From contig NC_012866.1 in NCBI RefSeq assembly GCF_000026945.1, forward strand, positions 620,001 through 684,000: 64,000 nucleotides of DNA, given 5' to 3'. The notes beneath the pieces were generated by a model. That model ran no database searches. It saw only the letters and a program-made list of their open reading frames with translations, and was not told the origin of the DNA. Made by a program: the position numbers and the translations under genes. The number at the start of each line of letters is the position of its first letter. Position 1 is the first letter of the stretch. This document shows positions 1 through 10,020 of the stretch, piece after piece. This DNA comes from Candida dubliniensis CD36 (Eukaryota > Ascomycota > Pichiomycetes > Serinales > Debaryomycetaceae).

Positions 1-800
1 AAACTAGTGCCGATTTGTAGCCACAGGATGTAACTACCTATCACTGAAAGAACCGTTAAAAAAGGTGTTGAAACAGGACCTGTAGAGCAAAAAAGGCCGT
101 TTTCGCCATAGTTAAGAAAAAACTATTTTGATCCGCGAGCCACCAAATTACCAGTTTCTGCGCTACAAAGATCAAACTGGTGCCGATTTGTAGCCACAGG
201 ATGTAACTACTAACACCGAGAGAGCCATTGGAAAAGGTCTTTAAACAGGACCTGTAGAACAAAAAAGGCCGTTTTTGCCATAGTTAAGGAAATCGCAGTT
301 ATGTCCAGTCAAAACAATGCGACGAATAGAAGCGCTACAAAAGTCAAACTAGTGCCGATTTGTAGCCACGTGTTATGACTACGAACCCCATGAGAACTGT
401 TAGAAACGGTATCCAACTGCATACTGGGGGACAAAAAAGGCCGTTTTGGCCATAGTTAAGGGTCAAAATAGTGGTTTATTGTTGACAGAAGATCGAGTAT
501 AGACGAGTAAATGGTAAGGCTAGTGCCGATTTGGAACCACAAAATGTGAGTACCAAAGCCGTTAGATACTGTTTGAAAACCTATTTAGATGAAAGCTGTG
601 GGACAAAAAAGGCCGTTTTGGCCATAGTTAAGAAACACACCGATTTTAGTTTTGGTTACTGCTCCACCAATAGATGCGCTACAACGACCAAACCAACACC
701 ATTTTGAAGCCAAGACAAATCTCTATTATGCACACAAACAGTGACTGAGGTAGGCGAATTATTAGAGATGCTACAATAAAAAAGGCCGTTTTTTTATGCC
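1..800. repeat. RPS 'alt' sub-repeat cluster, five ~172-bp copies
   Basis: The first conserved box begins near 7, 180, 352, 522 and (diverged) 706. The second, GGCC-containing box begins near 90, 262, 433, 602 and 776. The spacers between boxes have diverged but keep their length. The copies at 433 and 602 hold intact SfiI palindromes; those at 90 and 262 read GGCCGTTTTCGCC or GGCCGTTTTTGCC. The cluster recurs at 2107-2898. Confidence 0.88.
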
Positions 801-1435
801 TTTTTTCTTAACAAATTTCTGGTAAAAAATAGCAGGGAGCCCTGCCAGTTAATTCCGTTGGACATGGAAACATCAATTTTAATGCTACCATACTCTTTCA
901 AAGACCTATTTGTAGCTAACAATTTGGATAAACTACCGTTAGAGTTTTGTAGGAATACATGTTATATTCGAAGCTCCATTACCAATAATGTGGTCTTTTA
1001 CATAGTGAAAATTGGGGGTAGTCTGTACAGCTATTTTTTGTTAGGCCAACCCTGGCTTTTTTGGTATCAATCTGTAGCCAGCATTTTTTGGGTATAAACC
1101 CGACGATTTGGTAAACGTAGCTAATGTATTGAATGCACACGCTGTGTTTTTAGTTTTGGTCAATCGTTTTTAAAAAAACGCTACCAGATGGGCCAAAAAC
1201 GCTAATTAAACTCTAAAATCGTCAATAACTCCACCAATATAGATGCTAGACTTGTGGAAGTCGGGTCACATTAAAGGCGCATTTTGTAAGCAACTGCCAA
1301 ATCCAGTACTGTTGAAGTAGCTCTAATATTGGTGGAGATATTGCCCAAAAACCAATATTTCGGAGTTGCATCATTTCCGCAATAGTTAAGGATGGAAATT
1401 GAAGTGTGGGCGGTAGAGGAGTGCTACAAGAGCCA

Positions 1436-2000
1436 ATCAGGTGCCGATTTGTAGGCTACAGTTGTGGTTGTTGAAACCGAGAGTATGTTTAGTAGCGGCA
1501 TTTAGTTGGGAGCTGTATGAGCAAAAAGGCCGTTTTGCCCATAGTTAAGAGCATGCTCGTAAACTCCGTTTGTAATGGTACAACCAGTTGGAGCAGTAAA
1601 ACTGCCCAATGGGTGCCGATTTGTAGCCAAACATGAACATTGTTAAAGCCGTCATAACCGATCCAAAGATCAGTTGTGGCATGTTCTCTGGGACAAAAAA
1701 GGCCGTTTTTGCCATAGTTAAGAGCACCCCCTTTCTGTAGGTCAACGAATTGAAGTCGGAACTTGGGGGCTCTGGTGCCGATTTGTAGAGGAAGGTTATG
1801 GAGTTTGGAACCGAGAGTATTGATTTGATCAATGGTGTTTTCATTGTTGGAGGGCAAAAAGTGCGAGATGGCCAGAAAAGTCGTGCGCAGGGCATTTTGG
1901 AAAAACAGCGATTACTGGTGAACAAGGACGTCTTCAAAGACCAGACTAGGGCCGATTTGAACCGACATCAATCTAGATTATTGGGTATAACTTTGGTTTA
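1436..2000. repeat. RPS 'alt' sub-repeats, second and more diverged cluster
   Basis: Box-one copies sit near 1441, 1612, 1774 and 1949, with box-two copies near 1521 and 1690 and a degraded one near 1853. The phase is the same ~172 bp as in the 1-800 cluster but identity is lower. The intervening 800-1435 holds no clear alt copy. Confidence 0.8.
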
Positions 2001-2898
2001 AATCGGCTAAAAATTGGAGGAGTTATTAAAGAAAATATTTTGGTGGTCAATCTCCGTGTTTTGGTTGGAGAAGAATGGATCAACGAGTATTGATGCTACA
2101 AAGGTGAAACTAGTGCCGATTTGTAGCCACAGGATGTAACTACCTATCACTGAAAGAACCGTTAAAAAAGGTGTTGAAACAGGACCTGTAGAGCAAAAAA
2201 GGCCGTTTTCGCCATAGTTAAGAAAAAACTATTTTGATCCGCGAGCCACCAAATTACCAGTTTCTGCGCTACAAAGATCAAACTGGTGCCGATTTGTAGC
2301 CACAGGATGTAACTACTAACACCGAGAGAGCCATTGGAAAAGGTCTTTAAACAGGACCTGTAGAACAAAAAAGGCCGTTTTTGCCATAGTTAAGGAAATC
2401 GCAGTTATGTCCAGTCAAAACAATGCGACGAATAGAAGCGCTACAAAAGTCAAACTAGTGCCGATTTGTAGCCACGTGTTATGACTACGAACCCCATGAG
2501 AACTGTTAGAAACGGTATCCAACTGCATACTGGGGGACAAAAAAGGCCGTTTTGGCCATAGTTAAGGGTCAAAATAGTGGTTTATTGTTGACAGAAGATC
2601 GAGTATAGACGAGTAAATGGTAAGGCTAGTGCCGATTTGGAACCACAAAATGTGAGTACCAAAGCCGTTAGATACTGTTTGAAAACCTATTTAGATGAAA
2701 GCTGTGGGACAAAAAAGGCCGTTTTGGCCATAGTTAAGAAACACACCGATTTTAGTTTTGGTTACTGCTCCACCAATAGATGCGCTACAACGACCAAACC
2801 AACACCATTTTGAAGCCAAGACAAATCTCTATTATGCACACAAACAGTGACTGAGGTAGGCGAATTATTAGAGATGCTACAATAAAAAAGGCCGTTTT

Positions 2899-5199
2899 TA
2901 TAAGGGAATTAACAGGTGTGCTTACATAATTTACATGTTGTGAAATTGGTTCAATTTAACGACTAAGTTGTCTATTTATGATTCTGTGATATCCAGCATG
3001 AGTTTTAAATTTAACTGTAATTAGTTTGAATAGAAGTATGTATAAAAAATGCCGTCCTGTAGCCATAATGACATCTAATTAAACCAAAATATATGCCCCG
3101 TCTCCAAACCATTGGACCCATTGAAATACCTTGAAGAGTTTTAACTAGAAATAAAGTACTAGCAATTGGTTCCTGAAAGTAGTGAGTAGTTTCTTGTGTG
3201 TGAATTAACTTGAAATTGTCATTAATAGGAAAGCATCGTAAATGTTTCAGGAGTTTTTAGTGTGTGTATCTAGGTGGAAATAAACCAAGTTGATTTCTTT
3301 CTATATGTGGATCATCTCAAAGGTGTTGTCTCTCAATGGGAGTGCTATGTGTGTCAGTGGTTTTCATTACGCTAATTTATATGAATGTCCAATAAATAGG
3401 AACCTCCTTGGATACAAGGTATGTGGTAATAGTTTCTAATCCAGAAATGACCAAAATATTTCGGTAGAATAAACTATTCTAATTCATTTGGAAAGAACTT
3501 GCTGGTACTTTATATCTGAAAACAGTTAGTACTTCTGAGTATGTGAGTCACTTGGTAATTATATACACACTGATTGCCTGAAACTGGTTAGCAGGGTTAG
3601 CTATTATAAATTATAAGAAAGTGAAATACTACCATTTTGTTGGTTTCAGTAGTTTGGACTATTTGGAAGAGAAATGTGATGGGTCAAAAGGGATGAATGT
3701 TTGTCGTGATGATATATTTCTGCGCGTTTCATAAGAGGAAGAGGAAATGTAAACAAACACGTAATTAGGAAATGAAAAGTACACGTATTCATCGTGTGAT
3801 GGCCACAGGTAGTGCATAACATTAGTAGTGTTTTAACCATTTAGGCATGGATGACTCTTAATCATCTCGTGACAATGACTCAAATTGTATGACTATCTCA
3901 CGTGTACAAGTATTTGATGGCCATATTTGAATATCAAAATGAACCTTTGTGGACTCAAAATATTGATGGTAATGTTATTTAATAGCCAAACAGTTGAATG
4001 GTTCTTTTTAGGAGGTGTTATAGAGGAAATAGACACAACGAGTTAGAAATTCAACTATTGTAGAAAGTTTGAAGTAAAGTTTGGCTCAATATTTTTGCAA
4101 AATATAAAAAAATGTAGAATTAAAAATATGTGACACAAAATTGGTAGTTGCAAATAATTAATCCAAACTAGTCACCAAGATAGCCAGACTCTACACTTAT
4201 CTTACACAGCTGAGTATCTCCAATAGCTTCCAATATCATTGGAACCACACCAGATAACTTTGATTAAGACTTATAGCTCAAATTGTCTAACTTCTGGTGT
4301 ATTCTTCATTGATCGTGCAAGATACAATTTTATAAAACACCATTGGTGATTATCAAGAAAAACGCGCCATACAAATTATTTTTGTGTAATCTACGTTACG
4401 AATATCTCACCTGAGTAAACACGAAAACTCTTAGCATAACTACTACTATTGAGAAAGATACACGCCAACCAGGGAATGTTGTACAGAAATAAGCTTACTC
4501 TGAATAAAATAGGAGTGGTGGTTTCTCACTTTGACGAGGGAATTTGAGAAATATACACAACTCAAAAATTCTTGGAATTGCCTTAAATTCAATAATGCTT
4601 GGAACTGTATTATTTTGTACATTTACACTCAACACTTAAGTTGATCATCAAGACTGATCGTAGCTATGACACGAATGGGTATTCCTACACATAACCCAAC
4701 ATTCTTTCTCCTCAACTAAATGTATAAGGGAGGTTGCAAGTAGAAAAAGCATGAGCAATCAAATAACTGTAACTTTAGACGGTTAACATGGACGGGAATA
4801 CACAATAAAGACATATAAATCTTATTACTCCAAAATGCATTAATACACTCATTGTAAAGCTTCATTCTTGCACAGTTTTGAATGGATATGCACTTCAAAT
4901 AAGAACCATGTAGAAAGTACTGACAATGGTATTGTGTCATCCACGACAACTGGTTTCGCGTATAACAGCCAAATAGAAAAGAGACTCGTCAAAACTTGAG
5001 TTCAACTTTGAAGATGAGCTTTTTGTTGGCAACATTTCATAATAGGCATGTACCACTACTAATTCAGCTATCCCTTGCGTGAATCTTTGTTAGAATTCCA
5101 TAATTTGAATCATTTATAAGGAGAAAACAAGGCTTGGCAGTCACCACACTACTTTATTCAAACACTCTTAAAATCGTGAAACTTGTGTAGTATTACACA
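2899..5199. other. RB2-like MRS flank, non-coding 2.3 kb
   Basis: This AT-rich sequence starts where RPS identity ends and runs to the FGR6-type gene. I see no open frame with coding character and no tRNA. A TATA-like TTTATAAGG lies at 5113-5121, about 80 bp before the FGR6 start. I assign it to the RB2 subunit only because FGR6-family genes are known to lie in RB2; the sequence itself is not diagnostic to me. Confidence 0.55.
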
Positions 5200-6750
5200 A
5201 TGTCTGAAGTTCCTAATCAAGAATCTCCGAGTTCATCGATATTTAAACAATCGAATGCCTCATCATCAACAAAAATTCATGGTCCTCCATCTAGTTCACA
5301 AATTGCTAATGTCGATTTCAACACCTTGAGAAAACTAAATACGAACACCTCGTTTTCATCAAACTTAACTAACTCAACCACTAAAACTAGCAATGCTTTA
5401 TCCAGGCTATTCACTAGAAATAAGTCGTCATCTAACATTTCAATTTATCATTCTCCAAGCGATGATGATAGCTCCCCAAAGACACTTCGAGAATCTGCGT
5501 CTCCATCTGAATCAAGCAAGAGTGGCAATAGGTTGAAGATTGCCCAGAAGTTAAAGTTTTCCAAGAATCAAAGCAGTCGTAAACCAGAATTGTTTTTGGA
5601 TACCAGTAGCTCAATAAGTGAAGATAACTCTTCGTTTCGGAAAATAGTAACTGGTAATCTGCTGAATGAGGTGAATAAGTCAAGAAAGAACTCAATGAGC
5701 TCGCCAATGAGTACCACATTTCATAGTTTGTTTCATCGATCTCATCACAATGGCAGCAGTTTTCAGCAAGATACCAATCTGGTTGCGACTGGCACGACAC
5801 CTTTGTCCAGCAAGTTCGATGACTTGTCAAAAGTATCCAAGACAACTTTATGTCTTTCCTCAAACAGCTCAAATTCAATAATCAGCAATCCTGAACTAGC
5901 TCAGATTTATAATTTCACCAACCCAAATATTTCAATTGAAGATGGAGAGACTAATATGGACCATACAAACAGTTCTTTTTTGGATATTCATAAGAAAATG
6001 CTTGTGCCAGCAGATCTGTTTATCCAGAATAAGTTAAACAAGTATCACCAAACAGAAGTTGGATTGGGCATATACGAGAGTGAATTAGATCACGAAAAAG
6101 ATAGTAAGATATATTCGAACCTTCATCATTACTTGAAACCACTATTCACCCCATCTTTTTCCGTATCCGACTCTGGTCGAAAGGTAAGCATGCGTCCAAT
6201 ATTGAATGCAAATGTGGAAGAAATTGCAACTTTTGTAAAAGAGAGCTTTTGTTTACACCAGCCCAATGAAAGAGCATCATTAGATCACGATAAAAGTTTT
6301 AGACTGAAAACAAGATCAAGTGTATCAAGTTTGGGCCGTGGTAAGGTGGACGACTTTGATTACAGACAGTTATCAGATTTGTTCGAAAAATTGATGACAG
6401 TATTGAGTCACAACTTGCAAACTGCCGAGCCATCGGAAGTATCTTTACAAACTTTGATATTGAACGCATGGAGATATTATAATAATTATATCAGGTTTTA
6501 CGTGCTAAGTGTATTTCAACCATTGCAAACGCACTTGAATGAACTATATATAAAAAATCAGAGTGGAACCAAAATTACTAGAATAGATGACCTTTTACTA
6601 GTGTCTTTTCGCAAGGTTTTTATTACTGAACAGGGAATTGGAAGTGGGAATAGAGAGCCATCTCAATTTTTGGGGAATGCTGAGAGTGATGAGTTAACTA
6701 GTAATGAATTGTTTACTTCAACTTTGGCTGTGTTGTCGAGTATATCATAG
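5200..6750 (+). CDS. FGR6-1: FGR6-family protein of the RB2 repeat; C-terminal region resembles the HbrB/Bit61 TORC2-subunit domain
   Basis: This 516-residue protein has a Ser/Asn-rich, probably disordered first half (polar runs through about residue 270) with basic patches such as RLKIAQKLKFSK near 111. It is followed by a more ordered C-terminal half. Residues about 385-480 (DYRQLSDLFEKLM, then WRYYNNYIRFYVLSVFQPLQ, then DDLLLVSFRKVF) look like the HbrB domain of the Bit61/Avo2-type TORC2 accessory subunits; that is recognition by eye, not a search. FGR6-family genes are known to lie in RB2 copies of the MRS and were found through a filamentous-growth phenotype. The position 2.3 kb from RPS supports this identity. 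Which numbered family member this is cannot be decided from sequence; FGR6-1 is my recollection for the copy near CHS1. The start ATG is the first in frame, with ACA before it. Confidence 0.7.
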   Translation: MSEVPNQESPSSSIFKQSNASSSTKIHGPPSSSQIANVDFNTLRKLNTNTSFSSNLTNSTTKTSNALSRLFTRNKSSSNISIYHSPSDDDSSPKTLRESASPSESSKSGNRLKIAQKLKFSKNQSSRKPELFLDTSSSISEDNSSFRKIVTGNLLNEVNKSRKNSMSSPMSTTFHSLFHRSHHNGSSFQQDTNLVATGTTPLSSKFDDLSKVSKTTLCLSSNSSNSIISNPELAQIYNFTNPNISIEDGETNMDHTNSSFLDIHKKMLVPADLFIQNKLNKYHQTEVGLGIYESELDHEKDSKIYSNLHHYLKPLFTPSFSVSDSGRKVSMRPILNANVEEIATFVKESFCLHQPNERASLDHDKSFRLKTRSSVSSLGRGKVDDFDYRQLSDLFEKLMTVLSHNLQTAEPSEVSLQTLILNAWRYYNNYIRFYVLSVFQPLQTHLNELYIKNQSGTKITRIDDLLLVSFRKVFITEQGIGSGNREPSQFLGNAESDELTSNELFTSTLAVLSSIS

Positions 6751-7689
6751 AAGTGACTGTTTTATAATGAAGAGATTAATGACTAATATTATTGCATTAT
6801 TTACTTCACTAAACAAACATGATTGACTACTCCAGTTGTCAAATAACGGGCATGAGACAAACTAATGAATGCTTTATTATCATCACCAGTATTTGGAAAT
6901 ATGCACTTACAAGAATAAGAATGGACATCTTTTGTGGTGAATTATTGTATAGCAAGAGGTAGTTGTTTGCTGTTTTGTCAGTACAGTATCTTTCACATCT
7001 ATGGACCGATGCTTGTTTGTTTCAAATGGTTGCAGATACCCTTGACCTTCCTTGGATTCTTCAATTGTGGCTGATATTGCGATACACCATACATTAAAAG
7101 ACATGCATATTTTTGTATGTCTTATTTGTGGGTGATATGAAATTCATTGACGCTTTGGCGGTAATTTATACACTAAAGAGAATAAGTGTTGTTCATATAA
7201 CCATGTTAGTTCAACAGCCGGTCTGAAATGTTCAAGGGCTCATTGTTTCTATTCAGACGACATGACTCTAGTGTTATAGAATCACTAGATACCTGTCATA
7301 TTTCTGAATACTACTACTGCTGACTTTCACTTTTCTAAATCTTGTATGATCAATTCATTTCGTTTTATTGTGCTTTCTAAACAAGAAAAGCATTGTAATC
7401 TGCTTCAAATACTGTTCTAATGAATACAAATAGGCTTATTAATTGTATTCTACCTTACTTGAAATTTGCCGCTGTTAGTTATTTTCAACTTTACACAGAA
7501 AGGTTTTGCAACAAACTTTGATTTGCCACACTAAATAATTCTTTATATTTGCGACAAAATTTACAAAACTATATAAATTCCCTTCGGCGCCAGTTTTTTT
7601 TTGCAACTTTCCACCACTTTTTTTTTTCTTCTTTTCATTTACAATCAACTTTCAAAATCCATTTCATTCATTATGGAACCAGGAATCTC
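6751..7689. other. Intergenic, 0.9 kb, no gene seen
   Basis: AT-rich sequence downstream of the FGR6-type gene. Open frames on either strand are short and of low complexity. T-rich tracts lie near 7597 and 7620. Confidence 0.6.
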
Positions 7690-8590
7690 ATCTCTTATAT
7701 GGAAGCTTGTTGGAGCATCATTATGCGATTAAAAATACAAATCAAAAATATAAAAATATAAATAATACATTAAAAAAATACAAAAAAAGAACGCATAATA
7801 GGGTTATTGTTATATAAAATAAGACTCCTCAAGCGGTTAACAAAATCGACATCATCAGGTAACAATATGGATAACCATGGCGCTATTCACTGCTGCTGTT
7901 TGGATTGTTATTGGAGAATCATTATGTGGAAAAGAAACAAATCAATAATATAAAAATATAAATTAAAATGAAAAGAATACTAAAAAAAAACACATAATAG
8001 AAGTATTGTCATATTAAACGAGTTTCCTGGAACCGCTATTGAAACTACATCCATTCATGGCAGATCCAAAGCATGCAGGGAGAAACTATCGTTTGGATAT
8101 TTATTGGAGCATCATTATGAGGAAAAGAAACCAAATAAATAATAAAAAAATGAAACAAAAACAAAAAAAAAAAAAGCATAAAAAACCTCATAATAAAGTT
8201 GTTGTTATGAATTAAAAGACTCCTAAAGCGTGTTACCAAATCCATGTCTATTCAGAAAGTAGCTGAATAACCAAGGCTCTTTCCACTGTTACTTGAATTT
8301 TTATTGGAGCACAATATGCGGTTAAAAACACAAATACAAATATAAAATGCAAATCAAAATCAAAAAAATACAAATTAAAAAGACGCATAGTATAACTAAT
8401 GGTATATCGGATAAGTCTCCTCATGTTGATTTTAAAGCCAATTCCATAAACTGATTCTTTTAACTTGCCTGGAACCTATTGTTTGAATACTTGTGGGAGC
8501 ACATTATGCAAAAAAATACAAAATCAAAACTAAAAAAAGTATAATCAAATATAAAAAATCAAAAACAAAATGCATAATAGATTTGTTATA
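7690..8590. repeat. Five ~200-bp tandem repeats, each with an A-rich core bounded by a short inverted repeat
   Basis: Repeat marks (GGAGCAxCATTATG or similar) occur with left arms at 7720, 7921, 8114, 8313 and 8513, a spacing of 193-201 bp. In each copy a 55-70-nt A-rich core is bounded by inverted arms: ATTATGCG 7720-7727 with CGCATAAT 7792-7799; ATTATGTG 7921-7928 with CACATAAT 7991-7998; ATTATGAGG 8114-8122 with CCTCATAAT 8186-8194; TATGCG 8315-8320 with CGCATA 8384-8389; ATTATGCA 8513-8520 with TGCATAAT 8571-8578. Between cores, fragments such as AGACTCCT and TATTGTTAT are shared. No coding potential. Function unknown. Confidence 0.85.
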
Positions 8591-9150
8591 TTATTAGACT
8601 CCTGAAGTAGATTTGGAAATTGATATATTACTTTTCCCTAGTCATAAATTCACGTCAAGAAGAAATTAAAACTGACTGTCCAATCACGTATAAAACTGTC
8701 CAATTAATATTAAATACAAACCTCCCTAGAAATTGAAGTTCCCTGCTGAAGCTGCTATTATAATTAAAACCTATCCTTACATTCACTATTGAATCAATAT
8801 ATTACCAAGGTATTGCTTAATAATTTATAAAAGATGCTATATTGTCAAACTGTCAAATGAAAATGAACAAAAAAAGATGCAAAAACGCAAAACAAAATAA
8901 AAAATATGCAAAAATGCAAAACAAATATAAAAAAGACATAAAAGTATAAAACAAATTATAAAAAGGTATAATATAAGACATAAAAAATAGAAAAGAGATC
9001 AAAAACGATCAGAAAAAAAGATAAAAGAACATAAAAAAGACTTAAAAAAGATAAAAACAAATAATAAGTTGCTGCTGTATTATATTGGTCTTCAAAAGCT
9101 GATTATAAAACCTTGTGTGCTAGCTTAAAAGGTCTTGATATATATTACTT
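8591..9150. other. A-rich low-complexity region, end of the RB2-like flank
   Basis: From about 8860 to 9060 the + strand is very A-rich, with irregular repetition of units such as AAAAAGATGCAAAAACGC and AAAAAAGAcataAAAA. I see no gene. It lies between the 200-bp repeats and the GC-rich island. Confidence 0.6.
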
Positions 9151-9289
9151 GTATATTATGTATAGGATACGATATTCTGGGGGATAGGAGATACGATGTT
9201 ATGAATGGTGCTATTTGGGAGGAAGAAGTAGGTCCGAGGAAGACGTAGTTGGTGATCCACGGATTCGAAACTCTTCCCATAGTGCAGCG

Positions 9290-9556
9290 CATCTCTCATA
9301 AGCAGGGCGTTAGGTACAAAGTGGGGGTACGAGAGCCACCGCTGGGACGGTTTGATCCTATCCTGGGGTACGGTTGTGCCGGTTACCAACACTTGTACCA
9401 TCTCTAGCGCCAACACACATAATGGGACGGGTCTACCCTTGGCCAGAAAGGCTGGGCTGGTGGGGACAACAAGTTCAAAGTCAGTGCCACCAAGGGCTGG
9501 GGTTGGGGTTAGGGTTGGGGTTAGGGCCAGAGCCAGAGCCAGAGCTAGAGCCAGGG

Positions 9557-9623
<67 letters not shown>

Positions 9624-10020
9624 CAGGGTCAAAGGCCGGTGTCCCTAAGCTCAAGGGAAATGGCCAATCCCAGAGCATGGGTCTAAAGCCAGAGCCCATA
9701 ATATGGCTAACCTGGTAACAATACTGGGAGCCAGGGCTAGTACTCTGGCCCGCCTTACAAGCCAAGGTTGATGGGTACCAGTCAGTTGTAATGACTGCGT
9801 CCAGATTCACCACTGGCAACATAGTTGGCCCTACTGCCTAGTCCAGTTCCGAGGTTATCGTCTGGAAAACAAACCAGAGTATGTTACAGGCCAGTTTACA
9901 AGTTGGTACTAAGACTGGTTGAATTGTTGCTGCCAGTGCTCTGCCTCAGCCAAAGGTACGATCAAGGAGAAGGTGTAAAATTGACATTGTTTCCAAGTCC
10001 AGTTCAACTGTTTTGTTGTA
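9290..10020. other. GC-rich island
   Basis: Base composition rises clearly above the surrounding AT-rich DNA, with many CCAG, GGTT and GCCAG words. Several overlapping frames stay open through it (roughly 70-160 codons), but these are consequences of the hexamer repeat and composition. I find no recognisable domain, so I do not call a gene. A low-confidence alternative is the remnant of an old coding region on the minus strand ending near 9156. Confidence 0.6.
9493..9630. repeat. Hexamer minisatellite: telomere-like (GTTGGG/GTTAGG) start grading into (GCCAGA)n
   Basis: From 9493 the sequence is built of hexamers: GTTGGG and GTTAGG units first (six G-runs of 3-4 at 9494-9526), then many GCCAGA units with occasional GCTAGA or GCCAGG, ending near 9630. 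Because the unit is 6 bp, all frames encode alternating dipeptides (Arg-Ala, Pro-Glu, Leu-Ala, Gly-Ser), which explains the overlapping open frames. Native C. albicans telomeres use a 23-bp repeat, so the TTAGGG-like part is not an obvious telomere remnant. Confidence 0.9.

Larger units (their letters stand above)
1..2898. repeat. MRS: RPS tandem repeat array (one full 2,106-bp unit plus part of the next)
   Basis: Positions 1-792 recur as 2107-2898 with no difference that I can see, giving a period of 2,106 bp. That is the known size class of the RPS unit of the Candida albicans Major Repeat Sequence. Within the unit a ~172-bp 'alt' sub-repeat recurs. Each carries a box beginning GTGCCGATTTGTAGCCA and, about 80 bp later, a box around AAAAAAGGCCGTTTTGGCCATAG. 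In four places the second box is a perfect SfiI site (439-451, 611-623, 2545-2557, 2717-2729), the classical hallmark of RPS. The array continues off the left edge. At 2898/2899 the match stops and unique-looking sequence begins, which I take as the RPS/RB2 junction. No convincing gene lies inside; the small open frames are repeat shadows. Confidence 0.93.

Noticed and set aside
858..1097. 79-codon frame in the RPS unit
   Set aside because: Short, no recognisable domain, no conserved context; likely chance.
1489..2001. Overlapping open frames of 67-130 codons within RPS
   Set aside because: They follow the repeat boxes in several frames at once, have no domain, and recur wherever the repeat recurs.
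9255..9345. tRNA-like CTCATAA loop with a GATTCGAA-like word nearby
   Set aside because: The stems flanking the loop do not pair and the order of arms is wrong for a tRNA on either strand.
9493..9530. True telomere relic
   Set aside because: C. albicans telomeres are 23-bp repeats; only a few TTAGGG/TTGGGG-like units are present and they grade into an unrelated hexamer.
9156..9822. Overlapping frames of 98-158 codons on both strands in the GC island
   Set aside because: The repeated dipeptides come from a 6-bp repeat, which leaves every frame open; no domain outside the repeat.
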